Shown: positions 51,763-64,000 of the stretch, in pieces | Layout of the letters: each line of letters opens with the position of its first letter | Position numbering within the stretch: the stretch's first letter is position 1 | Assembly (NCBI GenBank): GCA_965153455.1 | Contig: OZ234503.1 | Span: 15,691,118 to 15,755,117 of the forward strand | DNA: 64,000 nt | Direction: 5' to 3' | Source: Sphagnum compactum | Taxonomy: Eukaryota; Bryophyta; Sphagnopsida; Sphagnales | Notes under the pieces: generated by a model | Database searches by the model: none | Told to the model about the DNA's origin: nothing | The model's input: only the letters and a program-made list of their open reading frames with translations | Made by a program: the position numbers and the translations under genes

Positions 51763-52014
51763 GGCCTTCCTTTTTTCATTTGGAGGGGGGGGGTGGAGAG
51801 AGGGGGTTTTTTTCTTTCAAGTTGTGTTTGGTGTGGAGGGTGGACAGTCCACTTTCCATGCAAGCTTTTCTTTTGGGGCAATTTGGGGCCTTCCTTTTTT
51901 CATTTTGGGGGGGGGGGGTGGAGAGAGGGGGTTTTTTTCTTTCAAGTTGTGTTTGGTGTGGAGGGTGGACAGTCCACTTTCCATTCAAGCTTTTCTTTTT
52001 GGGGCATTTTGGGG
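51763..52014 (+). repeat. Two-unit 124-bp tandem duplication
   Basis: GGCCTTCCTTTTTTCATT starts near 51763 and again near 51887. Both units carry a poly-G run, GGTGGAGAGAGGGGG, then GTGTGGAGGGTGGACAGTCC. Open frames running through it on both strands are by-products of the repeat. Confidence 0.85.
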
Positions 52015-52711
52015 AGCCTTGATAGTCTTTTTTTTTGAGTGATGGGCAAATCAAGTTGACTCATTGCAAAAACAAAGATCGGACTTGGGAGGCACCTCAT
52101 CTAGCTAAAGTAAAGCACAATAGGTATGATGAAAAAGTACCGCATGCTCATTTGTGCCCCCACAGTTTTTTTTTGAAGGGGCCACATCCATTATCAGTTC
52201 CCATAAGCTGACTCTTTATATACATGAAAGGTAAACTGTGTCCAAACAATGTGGGATAAAATGGAGGTGCTATTGGGAACGTCCTATAGAACGCATGGAG
52301 GGAACCCTTCGAAAAATTGAGTGGAACAGAATGATAACACATTGGGAACAGACAAAAAAGATAAAATTTCCCCCTCTTCTCCCCGCCCCCCTCAACCCAA
52401 CACTCAAGAAAGAAAGAAAAAACTAAGCACCTGGAGTGCATGTGGAGTATTCTGATTGGCTGCCTGAGTTTTTTATTTCCGGAACTGTTCATAACTACTT
52501 TCAACATGGGTTAATATCCCTTTCTAGGAGGTGGGTTCAAGTACAAAGTTGAAATCTAGAAACTTCATTAGGTGTGGGTTAAAGTCCCAAGGTGGGACCA
52601 TTCCCAGAATAAGGGGCCCATTTAAACACATCCAAAGTACTCTGTGTCACGTGGGCGCGAAACATGTGAGTTGTACTGCACCCAATTATTTAGGTGAAGT
52701 CAGAACGGCCC

Positions 52712-53079
52712 TTAGAGCATCTCCAACGGTACTCTCAGTATGTGACTCCAGCCAGTACGATTTAAGGCGAAAAACTCAAATGTGCCGATTTACCTCACGA
52801 AATTGGTTTTTCCGCACCAAATTCGTGCAGTTTGCCAAGGTTTTTCCACAGTCGTGCACCTCCCAAAAAGAGTGTAATAAATTGCACCTGACTGTGGCTC
52901 AGTATTTCTGATTGGTCGATCACAATGATTGGTCCAGGCGGTTTGCTATTAGTAGTCCCCCATGTATATGCAGTTCCAGTTCAGTTTTATTGATGGGGTT
53001 GCCAAAAAAAAAAGCTAAACTTCGACATTTAATTTTACTATCTAGAGTTACATACTGAGCACCGTTGGAGATGCTCTTA
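52712..53079. mobile_element. 362-bp MITE, PIF/Harbinger (Tourist)-like
   Basis: The element 52715-53076 begins GAGCATCTCCAACGGT and ends with its exact reverse complement, ACCGTTGGAGATGCTC. The inverted ends extend imperfectly to about 35 nt. It is flanked by TTA on both sides (52712-52714, 53077-53079), the PIF/Harbinger target-site pattern. Copy A shows the uninterrupted site (GGCCCTTATCCC at 28814-28825), which proves insertion after the duplication. No coding capacity. Confidence 0.9.
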
Positions 53080-55520
53080 TACCCTAAAAGCCTAGAGGCT
53101 ACAACATTTTGATACTCTTTTGTAATGCATTTCCAAAGAGAAGTTGTTAGGTTGAAAATCAGAAAGCAATTTCAATGTTTGAAAATGAATTAAAAAGTGT
53201 TGAACTTTGAAACTTGATTATAATCTATCTATGAAGGAAGGTAGTTTGTTTTGTTTTTTTTGTAGTTATGAGATCCATCAAACCAGCATGCTTCAGATCA
53301 TGTTATTGGTGTCTTTGGAAAGCTTTAGACGAGGAGGGGTGCATGGGCCTGATTCCATGACATGTGGACTTGCAGTGCAAAAGTTCTTGAATATGGAATG
53401 ATTTCTTCAATGAAAATTAAATTTAAATTGAAGCTGAAAATTTCAGAGGAATTGGATTGTGCCTTTGGTGTTGTTGGAAAGATGTTGTGTCCACCCTACA
53501 TTATAACGAGTTCACACTTGGGCCAACTGTGCAGGCCACACTAATACATATTATGATGTGTAAGGTAATGAAGTTGAATACTATGGCCAAATATAAAAAT
53601 AGCATAGAATGATGGAAAGATGCAAAGCAATCTGCATTTGAAGTGGCCAACTGTCAAAACAATAAGTTTTCCAACAAAGGAATTGTTTTTGGGTCATAAC
53701 AAGTGTCGGGCTAGTATCATCACTTTGTGATGCTAGCTTGGTATTGGTAAGTTCTCCAAAATTTTGATATCATATGCATAATGGTATCGAAGCATTTAAA
53801 AATATGATATATATGGCACGGTATATATAATTGGATATGAAATGGATATGTAGTGATATCAACATACATCTTATGGACTTTGATATCGACATCTATATGT
53901 AATAATTTTTATATCAGTAACCCCTATAGTGATGACGTATTTTTCACATAACCATAAACATGATCATGTACCAAAATGCTAACACATATTCATTATTCAC
54001 CTACAAGTCCCTAGTCCCTCCATATCAAAATCCAAACCAAACAAAAACTTGTTCAAGGCAATTCAAAACTTGACAACACAAGACATGGTCAACAATTGAG
54101 ATGTTCATAGCTCAATCACGTAGATCTTCATTCACTTGTAGAAATGACTACATATACAAACATGGTAGGTACTTGCTCAAGGTGATTCAAAATTTTCACA
54201 CAAGGTTTTGAAACACATTTCAATGCTCATCGCCACTTGCAAGCACAAAATTTCCAATGCACTTGTGTTCTCAATCCTTGCACCTAATGTCCAAAACAAT
54301 CTTACAATTGTAGAAATTATGGCATATCCAAAAAGAGCTACAACTTCCAAAAACAATTCCAATGCTCGCCCTCATGTTTTCAATCCTTGCACCTCATGTC
54401 CAAAATAATCTTACATTTGTAGGAATGACTATATATCAAAATAGAGCTATAAATTACAACTCAAGCACATATAAATTACAACTCAAGCACACAATTTTTA
54501 GTGTCTTTTGTTAAGGGCTTATTAGGATTGCACTATAGTTTTGAACTGATTATGATTTGTATTTTATTCTGGACTAATTAAAACTAAAGGGAGGTTTGAA
54601 TTGTGTTTTTGAAGGGAAGATTTAAATTAATCTTCTTCTATGAGGATGATCATGAAGAGGATCAGGAAGAAGGAATTATTATTACAATAGCAAATTTCAA
54701 ATATGTATGAGAGATATAGAAAAATTTGGAGATTAAAACTATTATGGATTTTTGCTTTGATTTGGCTTTTCTTCTATTTTTGAACCAATGCATGTTCAAT
54801 TCACTAAAGTATGAAGATAGTAGTGATTATGTGATATTTTTGGCCAAAATTGTGTATGTTTTCAATAGATTGTTGCTATAATTAAAAATTTGTCAACTTG
54901 GTTTTTTTTTGGGTAGTATTTTAGATGCAAAAATTGAAGTACAAATTCTATTTTAAGAAGTTCAATTTTTAAACTACAAAATTTAGTAGTTAAACCATCT
55001 TTGTCTTCTCAATCCTTACAATTAATCTCCAAAACAATTTTTGCATTTGTAAAAATGACAACATATCCAACTAGAACTACAAGCAACAATTCAAGCACAA
55101 AATTTTTAATGTCTTTTCTTTTTCAATCCTTGCACCTAATGTCTATAATAATCACACGCATGAATTTAAACATTTCAACTATCGTAGAATCCCAAGCACT
55201 AGAAACTATTACAAGGGTTTTGAGAATCATCCCCAAAATATTCAACCTCTTCAAGCTTTTCCTCACAATCATCAAGTAAGTCCTCATAATCAAATAATTC
55301 CTACATCCCCTTAAAAGCAATAATACATCCCATCCTCATATTATTTGGCCACTTTTTCAAGATAATCACTAACTTGTCCAAGTTCTACATTCCCAACCAA
55401 TGTTGTGGCAAACTTGTTGATATTTTAATGACATTAAAAATCTTTTTTGTTTCAATTTGAAATCCTAAAATACCCAAAAATACCAAGCAAAAATCAATGC
55501 AACATTGGGGAAATGTTTTT

Positions 55521-58500
55521 CATTCATTTTTCCATCATTGCTAGGGTGATTTTAGATCACTTCATTCACAAAAATTCACCAATACAATGACAACTTAATT
55601 TTAATAAACCTCATTTTTTCAATTGAAGGTTCAAGTCCCCACAAGGAAACATCAATGTTAGAAGTTGAAAGGATCTAAAGCATGCCACACATTGAATGTT
55701 AATATGTTTGACCACCTTCATTAAAAAACACACCAAAATTTGTTCATCATACTCTTCTACACTTTCCTTTGTTTAGTATTCACCTACATATTCCATAACA
55801 CATTAAAAGCTTTCAAAACACATATTGAATTGGAGGCAAACATACAATGTGCAACACAAGGTTGAAAGTGCAAGGGGAGGTCACTCCTTGTATATTTCAG
55901 GAAAAACTCGATAAAAAAAATAGTTCTTAATTTGTTATGAAATAATTGTATTTTAAAGTATATTTTGGATATATTTAAAAATGTATTAAATACATTCTAA
56001 ATATTTTTATAATTAATTATAGGCACATTATTTACATTTAAGTAAATTATAAATTATTATTTTATCATTAAGTTGAACCCTATATGTTTTGCACACCATT
56101 TGGAATAAAATGGAAGTGACTTCCTTAAGTGAAGGTGATTACAAATGCCAAAAAAAGGTTCCAACGTGTTGATGACCTCAAGGCCCATTTTAACATACAA
56201 AATTTCCAACTATTGGTCAAGTTCCCCGCATATTAAAGGTGGGTTTGCAATTGTTTGAACTTAGTACTCAACCCACAATTTGGTACAAATGGAAACAACT
56301 ACAAATAAAACATTAGGAAGTAACCAATACCTCCTAGTTTTGTTCATAATACATTACTTCACCACATGACTTAAGGTTTGAATGATAGCTATTGTAATTA
56401 CCCATGTGAGGCATGAAGGTGTTCAAGCATACAACCTAGAAATCTAGTATCAATTTAAAGAAAGGTTAATGGTTGTAACAAATTTCAATGCCTCTTGAAA
56501 CAAAACAACTTTGGAATCAAACTTGGTTTTGATAAGTGTTTCCACCTTCAAGCCAACTTCTTTTCAAGTTAATTCTCAATCTTGCCTACCATTGTTATAC
56601 TATTATGTCTATGTAATTATATTTTATAAGGGAGATTCAACTTCAACAAACTAACTTGCTTCATCCTAATTTTAATCTTATTGTCATTTGTGGCATAGTG
56701 ACATGCCTTGGACATCACATGGTCAAAATAGGTCTCATTGAAAGGTGAAGGAAGTTGTAATGGTGTGCAAAAACACAATAGAAGTTAAAGCAACAAACAA
56801 TAGTAAGGATGTTGAAGTTTGTGTCATTGTTCTTGATGTAAGTGATAATCTTGTTGGTGAGTTGATACTTAGCCAATAAAGAATCACCTTGTTCAATCCA
56901 TGCTAGAAATGTTAGGAGCTTCAAACAAACAAACTATAATGTGATTAAGCACCCAATCTTCATCAATAAAATGCATGTCACAACCACAAATGTATCATAT
57001 CTTATTCTGGACATCTAAAGGTCAAAAGAAGCAATGGTAGTTGCACATTGTGCAATGGTTTGGAGCACATGTCACCATATCAATTTAGTTAACATGTTGG
57101 GGATGTGTTCTTGAACAAGTAGTTTATGGGATGGAAACCTCATTCTATCATGCATTGTTGCATCACACGATCCTCCAACCATGAATTTTCAACAAGTGAC
57201 ATTGGCAAGTACATTTTTTCAATGAACATAAATAAATCTTTTATAAATTGTTCCTAACCCAAGTCATTAAATGTACGGTAATGTTTTGGTAGCAAGGCAT
57301 TACACCATGCAAACCAAGGGTGAAGTTCAAAGTCTAAGGTGTAATGCCCTGTTGCTAAGGCATTAATCAACATAATAAACAAGGAGTTTATGTTAGGGAG
57401 TCATGTTTTCAAGTGGGAGTGGGCCCTCCCACACTATGACAAGCCTTTTTGAAAATATAACAATTATATGGGTTAAGGCTAGAAAGCAATTCAATGATTA
57501 TAGTAGGAAGAATTGTTTTCACCTTCTTCATTCTTTTGTCGAACATGATTAGATTCTTTAATCACTTTTAATTTTTGTTTGTAACAAAGTAGGGCAAAAA
57601 ATATGTTTATTATCAATGTGTTTTTCATGCTTGTGATACTGTGTAAAGGATTGTAAGAAACAATTACCTTTTTTTAAATAGTTTGGTTATCATTAACGGA
57701 TGTTTAATATGGGTGGCACAAGATGCACTTCATACTTTGATTAACTTAAATGTTAACCATGTGAAATTAAGACCATTGAATGTAAAGAAAGCCCCAGAAA
57801 GTGTGTTGTGATGACAAGGAACCAAAATCTTTTAGTTCTTTTTTAGCTTTTGAAATTGTACATTCCAAATGGTCTCATGTTTTGCAATAATCTTTTCATT
57901 CACTTTCTTTAGGACATGTGGTTTGTCCATAGTGTATACCTGTTGTTCCACTAAGTTGCTCATCATAATGTTAGTAAGTTCTTTTGCTTCCCCCTCCCTA
58001 ACAAGTTCTACAAAATTGCAATTTGGGAATAAACTAAATTCATATCACACATCCAAGAGCTTGAAACCCCGAACTTTTATGAACTTTGAACCTTCCCAAA
58101 AATAGAAGATTCCCTCTAGCATATTATTGCAATGACCACCACAATAACAAGAGAGGCCCACAATAACAAAATCAACCATCAAATGACAACCAAAAAGATT
58201 ATTACATAACTTAGCATGCTCTCTACATACGTTGGTTGAATAACATGTAACATAGGTAAAAATAACAGAAAACACAAAAGAACCAACTTGAAGGTTCAAA
58301 GTTTAAGGTTTAAGGAGTTATACAATACATAATACATAAGCTTTTGTTGTAGTAGTTGCATCACATAATCATTAAAGCAAAACAAGACACCAATTCACAA
58401 AAAAAAAAGCCCTTTTGAGAAAGCCGCCATATCTTTCCCAAGTTTTACAAATATTTGAGTATCCATACAAGATGATGATTAAGAATTGGTAGTAGGGGGA

Positions 58501-59790
58501 AAAGGAACATGGATACTTGATATTGAATATTAAATTGATATTTAAAAATCTTATTATCAAGCTAATATGGTATTCAACAAAAAAAATTCAAATTTGATAT
58601 GGGGGTATAATGGTATAAGTAGAATATTTGAACATTTTATACCATTTTTATTGATTTTGGGGGTTGAACTATATACCAACCCAACATAGGTCATAACACT
58701 TGAAGAGGAAAAATGTCTTGACTTAATTCTGTCTAGCTTTCAAATTTTCCAACTCAATTGCCATATTCATCCATGGGAGCTGATCAATCTTGGCAGGTGA
58801 CTAACATCCCCATCTGTCTGATACCAGTGATTAGTGACCTTCAGGATACACAAACTCCTATTTGTTTGCCTGCCACTTTGCAGTGGCTAATGTTCCATAC
58901 TTTGAGATAGCTAATCTGGTTAGAACTTGTGAGAAACATATGACTTGAGTGTGCAGTGATAGTTTTAGAAGAGAAATGCACATGATCGTTACAAAAACAT
59001 ACCTTATTTTTGGCATCACACAAGGCCATAAAGATACCACATGACACAACATGTTGGCTGATGCAAGATTGTAGTTCTGATTGTGTACGATCTCACAAGT
59101 GGAACACATGCAATGAATCTACTATTATGGAGCTATAAAGGTGCTATTATTGACAACAACAGTACAAAACAATGTTATGGCCCCATCTTCAATGCATTGC
59201 TTTAGAATACACTACAATCAACCCCTTAAAAAGGAAGTGAATTTTTTCAAAGGTATCTATTAGAGCTAGTGATGACCTTCACAAAGAAAATTAGTAAAAA
59301 TTAGGGCAAACGCAGCTTCATCTTAGGTTATCTTCTCTGAGTTGATTGGCAGTGTGCCTGTGTTACAGGCATTGCAATCTCAGGAATGTATCTGAATAGA
59401 ATCCATTTGGAGAAGAGATCCTTAAGAGAAAAACTTACTAAATGGACAATTGCAGTCAGGTTGGTGAAGAAGCCTCTTCCAACAGTTCCAAGTCCCAAAC
59501 TCCTTATGAAGATAGTGACAAGAAAGGGAAACCCAAACAGAGATTACTAGTGCCAAGTGCAGAGAGCTTCTGCACTGATGCAACAAAAGCACATGGATGT
59601 AGACATTACACAAATAGGTTGCCAAGAGAAAATAATCTTTGAAGATTGGGCTACAATGCCCTCATTATTGGACACAGTTGAAATATCTTTCCATTTCAAG
59701 AGACAAACACACAGAAAATAGCAGCAACCAATGGATTTTGTACTCCCAGAAAGAAGAGCATTCGTGAAACTAATCATGAATCTTTCCTAG
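55521..59790. other. AT-rich intergenic interval
   Basis: No gene recognised on either strand. A hairpin-forming inverted repeat lies at 57291-57356. The right end (about 59.0-59.8 kb) should include the 3' untranslated region of the S1P lyase gene. Confidence 0.4.
57291..57356. repeat. Hairpin-forming inverted repeat
   Basis: AGCAAGGCATTACACC (57291-57306) pairs with GGTGTAATGCCCTGTTGCT (57338-57356) apart from a 3-nt bulge, around a 31-nt loop. It is not next to a gene end; probably a small foldback element or chance palindrome. Confidence 0.5.
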
Positions 59791-59797
59791 GAAACTC

Positions 59798-62700
59798 CTA
59801 GCAGGTACTATCCATGTATGCCACCAATATGTCACGGACAGTGCCTCTATCTGGCATCTTGGCTGCAGCCCCATAGATAGGTGCCATACCATCCTCAAAC
59901 TTTCCAGGGTTTTCAAGCACCTGTCAATTTTCCAACAGCCCATGTTATAGATCACTGAGCACAAAAGGCAATCATTAGGTGTGTATGGTGACACTGCAAG
60001 TAGTTGAGAGTTCAAATCCCAAGATACATGTAGTGTTAAATGGTATAATCAACACATCTATCGTGGGGTCACAAGATCAACCGCTCAACTAAAGAATGGG
60101 AATCTGGGGGCTCCTCAGTCTTTCCAAACACATATCTATGAGATTGCAGAGCAAACTCCCCACTAACAGTTTGAAAGTAACAATTAAGTCAGTTCCAGCA
60201 AAACCAACATGAACACAACAAGAATGAGTGCAGTCATGACCTTGTGACTGGTGCTCACAAAGTACCAGACCTCACCTTCATCATGCATGACAGTGACTAG
60301 CGGACATTACTCCCCACTGATTCATCAGCTCCAAATACAGGGAGAACATAGAATATGACAGCAGAACAAAGAGGATAAAAAAGGGAGTCAAAAAATAAAG
60401 AGGCTCACTGTTGTGACAGCTGCTGCAAGGTCATCAAGAAAATCATCCACAATATCCACGTGCTGTAGAGTGACACAAATGTGCACACTGCCCCAGAAAC
60501 AGACAGACAACATGAATTTAGCAGCTGACCCTTCCCACATTCCTTTGGCATGTGCATCTCCACAACTCTATAATACAACCACATCAGCTTCCTGGCACTC
60601 TTGCCCTTTCTTAGGTTCATAATCTGGAATGAGACAACAGTGATGTGAATGGGCCATCTGGATTGCCTCCTTGCTTCAGCTTCTTTGAGGGGGACATTGA
60701 TTCCAGCTGCCTTCATCTTTGGTAAGAGAGGTACAAGAAATATGAAATAGATACTTAACATTAAGGTGAAGCTTAAGCAAAGGTTTTTGCTCTAAGGGAC
60801 TTTCTGTCAGCTATCTATCATCACCAGCCTTCTCCTTACCGAAGTAATAGCCAATAAGGTAAATGGATCATTAGACGTTTGCCCAAATAACAAGTTACCT
60901 GCTTGGTTTGTGCAATGCATTGAGACTCCAACCCTTTGATGTCATAACATCATTTATTTTGTAAATATCAATGTCTCTTGATCCAAATGCAATTACTGTC
61001 ATCTCTGGTTTTCCCAGAACATACAGTCCTTCAATCTTCTTAATTCTGCACCATCCAGCATAGAACTATGAGCAAAGCCAACTAACAGTAAATTGGTCTT
61101 GGGAGGAGCTGGACCTACACTGGATTGATGACATCAAATAAATCAATAACAACTGCTTCTTGTGATAGCAATATATCCCAGAATTCAATCAGAGACATTA
61201 ACACCACAAGTGGAAAGAGTATTCAAGGGTACCCTGCTTCAATTTTTTTTGAGGTCTCCATCAACTTTCTGACAATCTCCATGTAGCCTGAGCCAAACCC
61301 CAGATCAAAAAACATTTTATCCCAGTCAAATTCCCTCCATTCAGCACTAATATAATCATCTTCAGACAGAAGTTGCTGGAAAGTTCAAACTCCTTGAATT
61401 GCACAGAGTTTTGTGTTGTTTAAGAGGCTGTTTATGCTCAAGGACCAGCACAAAGTGTAAAGCATGCTTCTCTAACACCAAAGCCTTCTAAACACAGTGT
61501 GTCAATATCTTCAGGATAACCGGTGAACACACCATTTTCTCCTAAAGACATCATTGCGGCCCAAGCTCCTGCAATTAAACCACCTGATCTGCTTCCAGCC
61601 ATTGAAGGTGAAATATACAGCCCCCCTGACCATTCTGTCACTGTGGTAGAACAAAGATGCATCCAACACTTTTTCATTGTCAGGAAAATTCTAGCACAAT
61701 AGAACCTCGGGATCACAAGCTGGAAGTACAAAGATTATGATCCAGATATGTGTATGGCAAGAGCCCTAATCTGGTGACCAAACACGGTGGAGAGAAGAAA
61801 TGTTGTTCTCCACCTTGAGATCCCACTCAAACTTGAATGTGTCACTATACTTGTAGCTTCCCAGCATAATAGACCTTCTTTTGGTACCCACTACTTTTGT
61901 TTCTATGCTTTGAAACTGGTTCTAGCAGGTCACTTTATCTGATAACAAGTTCAGTTTTCATGGCAAAATTACTTGATTGCACACAGGATCCAAGCAATCA
62001 AGTGTTTATGGGCAACACAGATGTGAGTGCTTACCAGCTACGAACTGGAACTGTGCCCATCATAGATCCGTATGAAACACCCAGGCACCCAGCATTGTTG
62101 GGACATCACATCAATTTCATCAGTTTCCTTCCAATTTTTAAGACAATGAGATTGCAGCAGCTTACAATACTGAAGGATCTATTGCCTCTCTTAGCAAATC
62201 AGATAACATTACAGGTGGTCCACAACCACATTTACCCCATTACAACAATTAGAGAGGGACCACCTCTGAAATGGAAGCAGTAGTAGGGCTAGAGGTTGAG
62301 AAGCTGCTCAGTCATGCTTAGTTGACAATCTAAGTGCCTCCCCTTTTCCTTTCTTTTTAATAATCTGCTCAAAGCAGGGTCAAAAAATTATACAGCTGCA
62401 TCCTGAGTTTCTGTTGCATTTCTGGAGGAAATGGGAAGACTTGGTCATGATGTCAGGTGAATCGCAAGCACTTCAAAAAAATTGGAACTTGGCAATATTA
62501 CAGAAAGAATGTATGTTTCCTGGATAGTCTCCTATTTGGGTTCTCAATGCATTCTCTGATGTGCAGCAGACAAGAAAGTGAGAACTATGAATTCTTTTGA
62601 TTCTGACTTTTCATGGTTTTGCCATGATAATTCATAAAACCTCTGAATACATATGACCCAAGCCTCTCTTAATCTTTTCAACAATCATGACATTTACATT

Positions 62701-63728
62701 CCAGTGTTACTAATGGATCCCAACCATGGCCATTATAGTACCTCAGACCTATGGAGGGTCCCTTCTGCACCCATGTGGAAAAATATCTTTCTGAGAAGAA
62801 CAAAATTACAAGACCTATGTAAAACTTTAGGGTTTTCCTAAGAGAAGTCCAAGGATCAGAATACAACCAAAGCTTGAAGAGGGAAAATTTTACCCCACAA
62901 TCAAAGGATGAAATGAGAAAGCCAGGAAATGAACAGCTTCTGTGGTTAGCTCAAAGAACAGATCAGGACAACTACAAATCAGAGTCAGAAAAAGTTCAAT
63001 GCTAAAGAGCAGGGCACAAACCTGTCGAAGCTCATGATTGCGATAGAGCACAGTACTTGTGCCTTTTGGAGCAAGGCCATATTTGTGTACATCCACTGAA
63101 ATGGAAGTAACTCCTGGGACCTGAAAGTCAAAGGGTGGTATTGGATACCTACAACACGAGACAGACCATGGTTAGTATAATCGCATTTTCACTTGCAGTG
63201 AGTATACTCAAGGATTTAGTCAAAATTCTAATCCTAACATATGGACTGTACCAGAGGAAAGATGCTGGCAGCACTTCCACACAAAGGTATAAACTATTGC
63301 TCTCAGTGAGTGCAGCATAACATCTCCTGCAGATGGTTCTAATATAGTTATGCAACTCACTGTGCAAATACATGTAAGTGCATATGGTACAGTCACAGAC
63401 TGAACAAATCAATTCAGAATATATTAGACTGAGCATTGTACTATAAAAGCATCAGTGGGGCATTTCACATCAATATGTGTGTACCATTGTGGGGCACACT
63501 AGCTATTCTATACAACACTGGCACAAGGAAAATGCCAATGTTGGTGGAGATGTTAATGGAGGTATTTCCATCTTTCACATTTCCAACTCAGTATCTAATC
63601 ATCCTCACTGAACGCATTAGGTTAGGTGAAGCTTACCCAAGTTTTTGAGCGAAAGGAAGGACAAATCCTCCTAGACAAAGGTCGACATGCGTACAGATTC
63701 CAAATTGCAAAGCCAATGCAGCTATTTC
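59798..63728 (-). CDS. DPL1: Sphingosine-1-phosphate lyase, C-terminal half (5' part off window)
   Basis: This PLP-dependent ER-membrane enzyme splits phosphorylated long-chain bases into phosphoethanolamine and a fatty aldehyde, the exit step of sphingolipid breakdown. Exons on the minus strand are 63728-63637, 63148-63022, 62050-62035, 61640-61533, 61287-61233, 61045-60899, 60487-60409 and 59920-59798. They total 249 codons including TAG, with all phases matching. Family blocks in order are [42 protein letters not shown] with the PLP-lysine in [55 protein letters not shown] and [16 protein letters not shown]. The third exon in the window is only 16 nt. No stop or frameshift was seen. The gene is cut by the right edge, so upstream exons lie beyond 64000. 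Confidence 0.92.
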
Positions 63729-64000
63729 CTACACACACATTCATCCATCAGTTATTCTTCCTGTCAAGAAAGCATTCTGCATTTGACAATCTACATTCCT
63801 CAAGCTTCACTCACCAACTAAGCACAAATGATAAGAAAAATTATGCAGACAGGTGGGGCCTGGTATTTGGTCAAGATTCATTGATTGAAAAAGAGCCAAG
63901 GACATGGACTTATACTTTTCAAATAACAATTGTTCTTCAAACCCCCTTGAATAGAATGTGACCGCCTTTGATGTTACATTTAGCCATGATGATTGATGGT

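Larger units (their letters stand above)
47752..55520. repeat. Segmental duplication, copy B
   Basis: Homologous and collinear with copy A (24975-29925). It contains exons 1-2 and the upstream region of the intact P450. It is longer because of additions: the repeat cluster at 51.0-52.0 kb, a 362-bp MITE at 52715-53076 and about 0.5 kb near 54530-55000. Confidence 0.85.

Noticed and set aside
51757-52054. Overlapping plus and minus frames rich in Gly, Phe and Pro
   Set aside because: They arise from the 124-bp tandem duplication with poly-G; unlike proteins on both strands.
57241-57360. Small-RNA precursor at the 57.3 kb hairpin
   Set aside because: The stem is too short and bulged for a convincing plant miRNA precursor; kept only as an inverted repeat.
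60405-60761. Long minus frame treated as one S1P lyase exon
   Set aside because: Only 60487-60409 matches the family, and in a different frame; the rest is intron sequence that happens to lack stops.
61897-62283. Plus frame over S1P lyase introns
   Set aside because: Antisense to the gene and covering the micro-exon; no recognised protein features.

Overview
This window is nuclear DNA from a land plant. The genes are split by spliceosomal introns, include plant-specific families (TGD4, an ankyrin/PGG-type membrane protein, a CYP72-clan P450), and are widely spaced in AT-rich DNA full of decayed transposons. Only four genes look intact, or intact as far as the window shows, in 64 kb. That density and the age of the repeats suggest a large genome such as a fern or gymnosperm. 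This is an inference: I see no species-diagnostic marker.

Layout. At 1-3010 (minus) lies TGD4, the chloroplast outer-envelope lipid-transfer protein, in five exons with its last codons cut off by the left edge. It has GA/CT microsatellites upstream. 3.1-8.1 kb is mostly non-coding with poly-G runs. 8.1-9.1 kb is a dead hAT transposase. 9626-10513 is a probable solo LTR with a perfect 5-bp target-site duplication. 12568-13005 is a six-unit 73-bp tandem array. It sits just upstream of an ankyrin-repeat/multi-pass membrane gene (plus, about 13840-17817, four coding exons, 799 aa). 21.2-22.5 kb holds a broken coiled-coil/RING-like gene (minus).

The centre is a segmental duplication. Copy B (about 47.75-55.5 kb) begins inside intron 2 of a complete P450 gene (minus, 49124-45026, 552 aa) and carries its exons 1-2. 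Copy A (about 24.97-29.9 kb) holds only a broken version of those two exons. Copy B later took a 362-bp MITE whose empty site survives in copy A. Between the copies sits a 12.3-kb Ty3/gypsy element (30218-42538) with both LTRs, a matching 5-bp target-site duplication, and gag, protease, RT, RNase H and integrase remnants. About 4 kb of extra sequence follows the integrase. Its reading frames are full of stop codons, several being TAG where CAG (Gln) is expected.

At the right edge (63728-59798, minus) is the C-terminal half of sphingosine-1-phosphate lyase in eight exons, one of them only 16 nt long; the N-terminal half lies beyond the window.

The intact genes do not form an operon-like unit. 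They share only a membrane or lipid theme: ER-to-plastid lipid import, sphingolipid breakdown, an ER-type P450 and a membrane ankyrin protein. I saw no wholly new biological system. The items most worth a second look are the P450 with an altered I-helix, the tandem array with repeated TGACG motifs, the 16-nt exon, and the paired duplication/empty-site evidence. Exon borders were worked out by hand from reading frame, GT/AG sites and family resemblance recalled from memory; no alignment was run.
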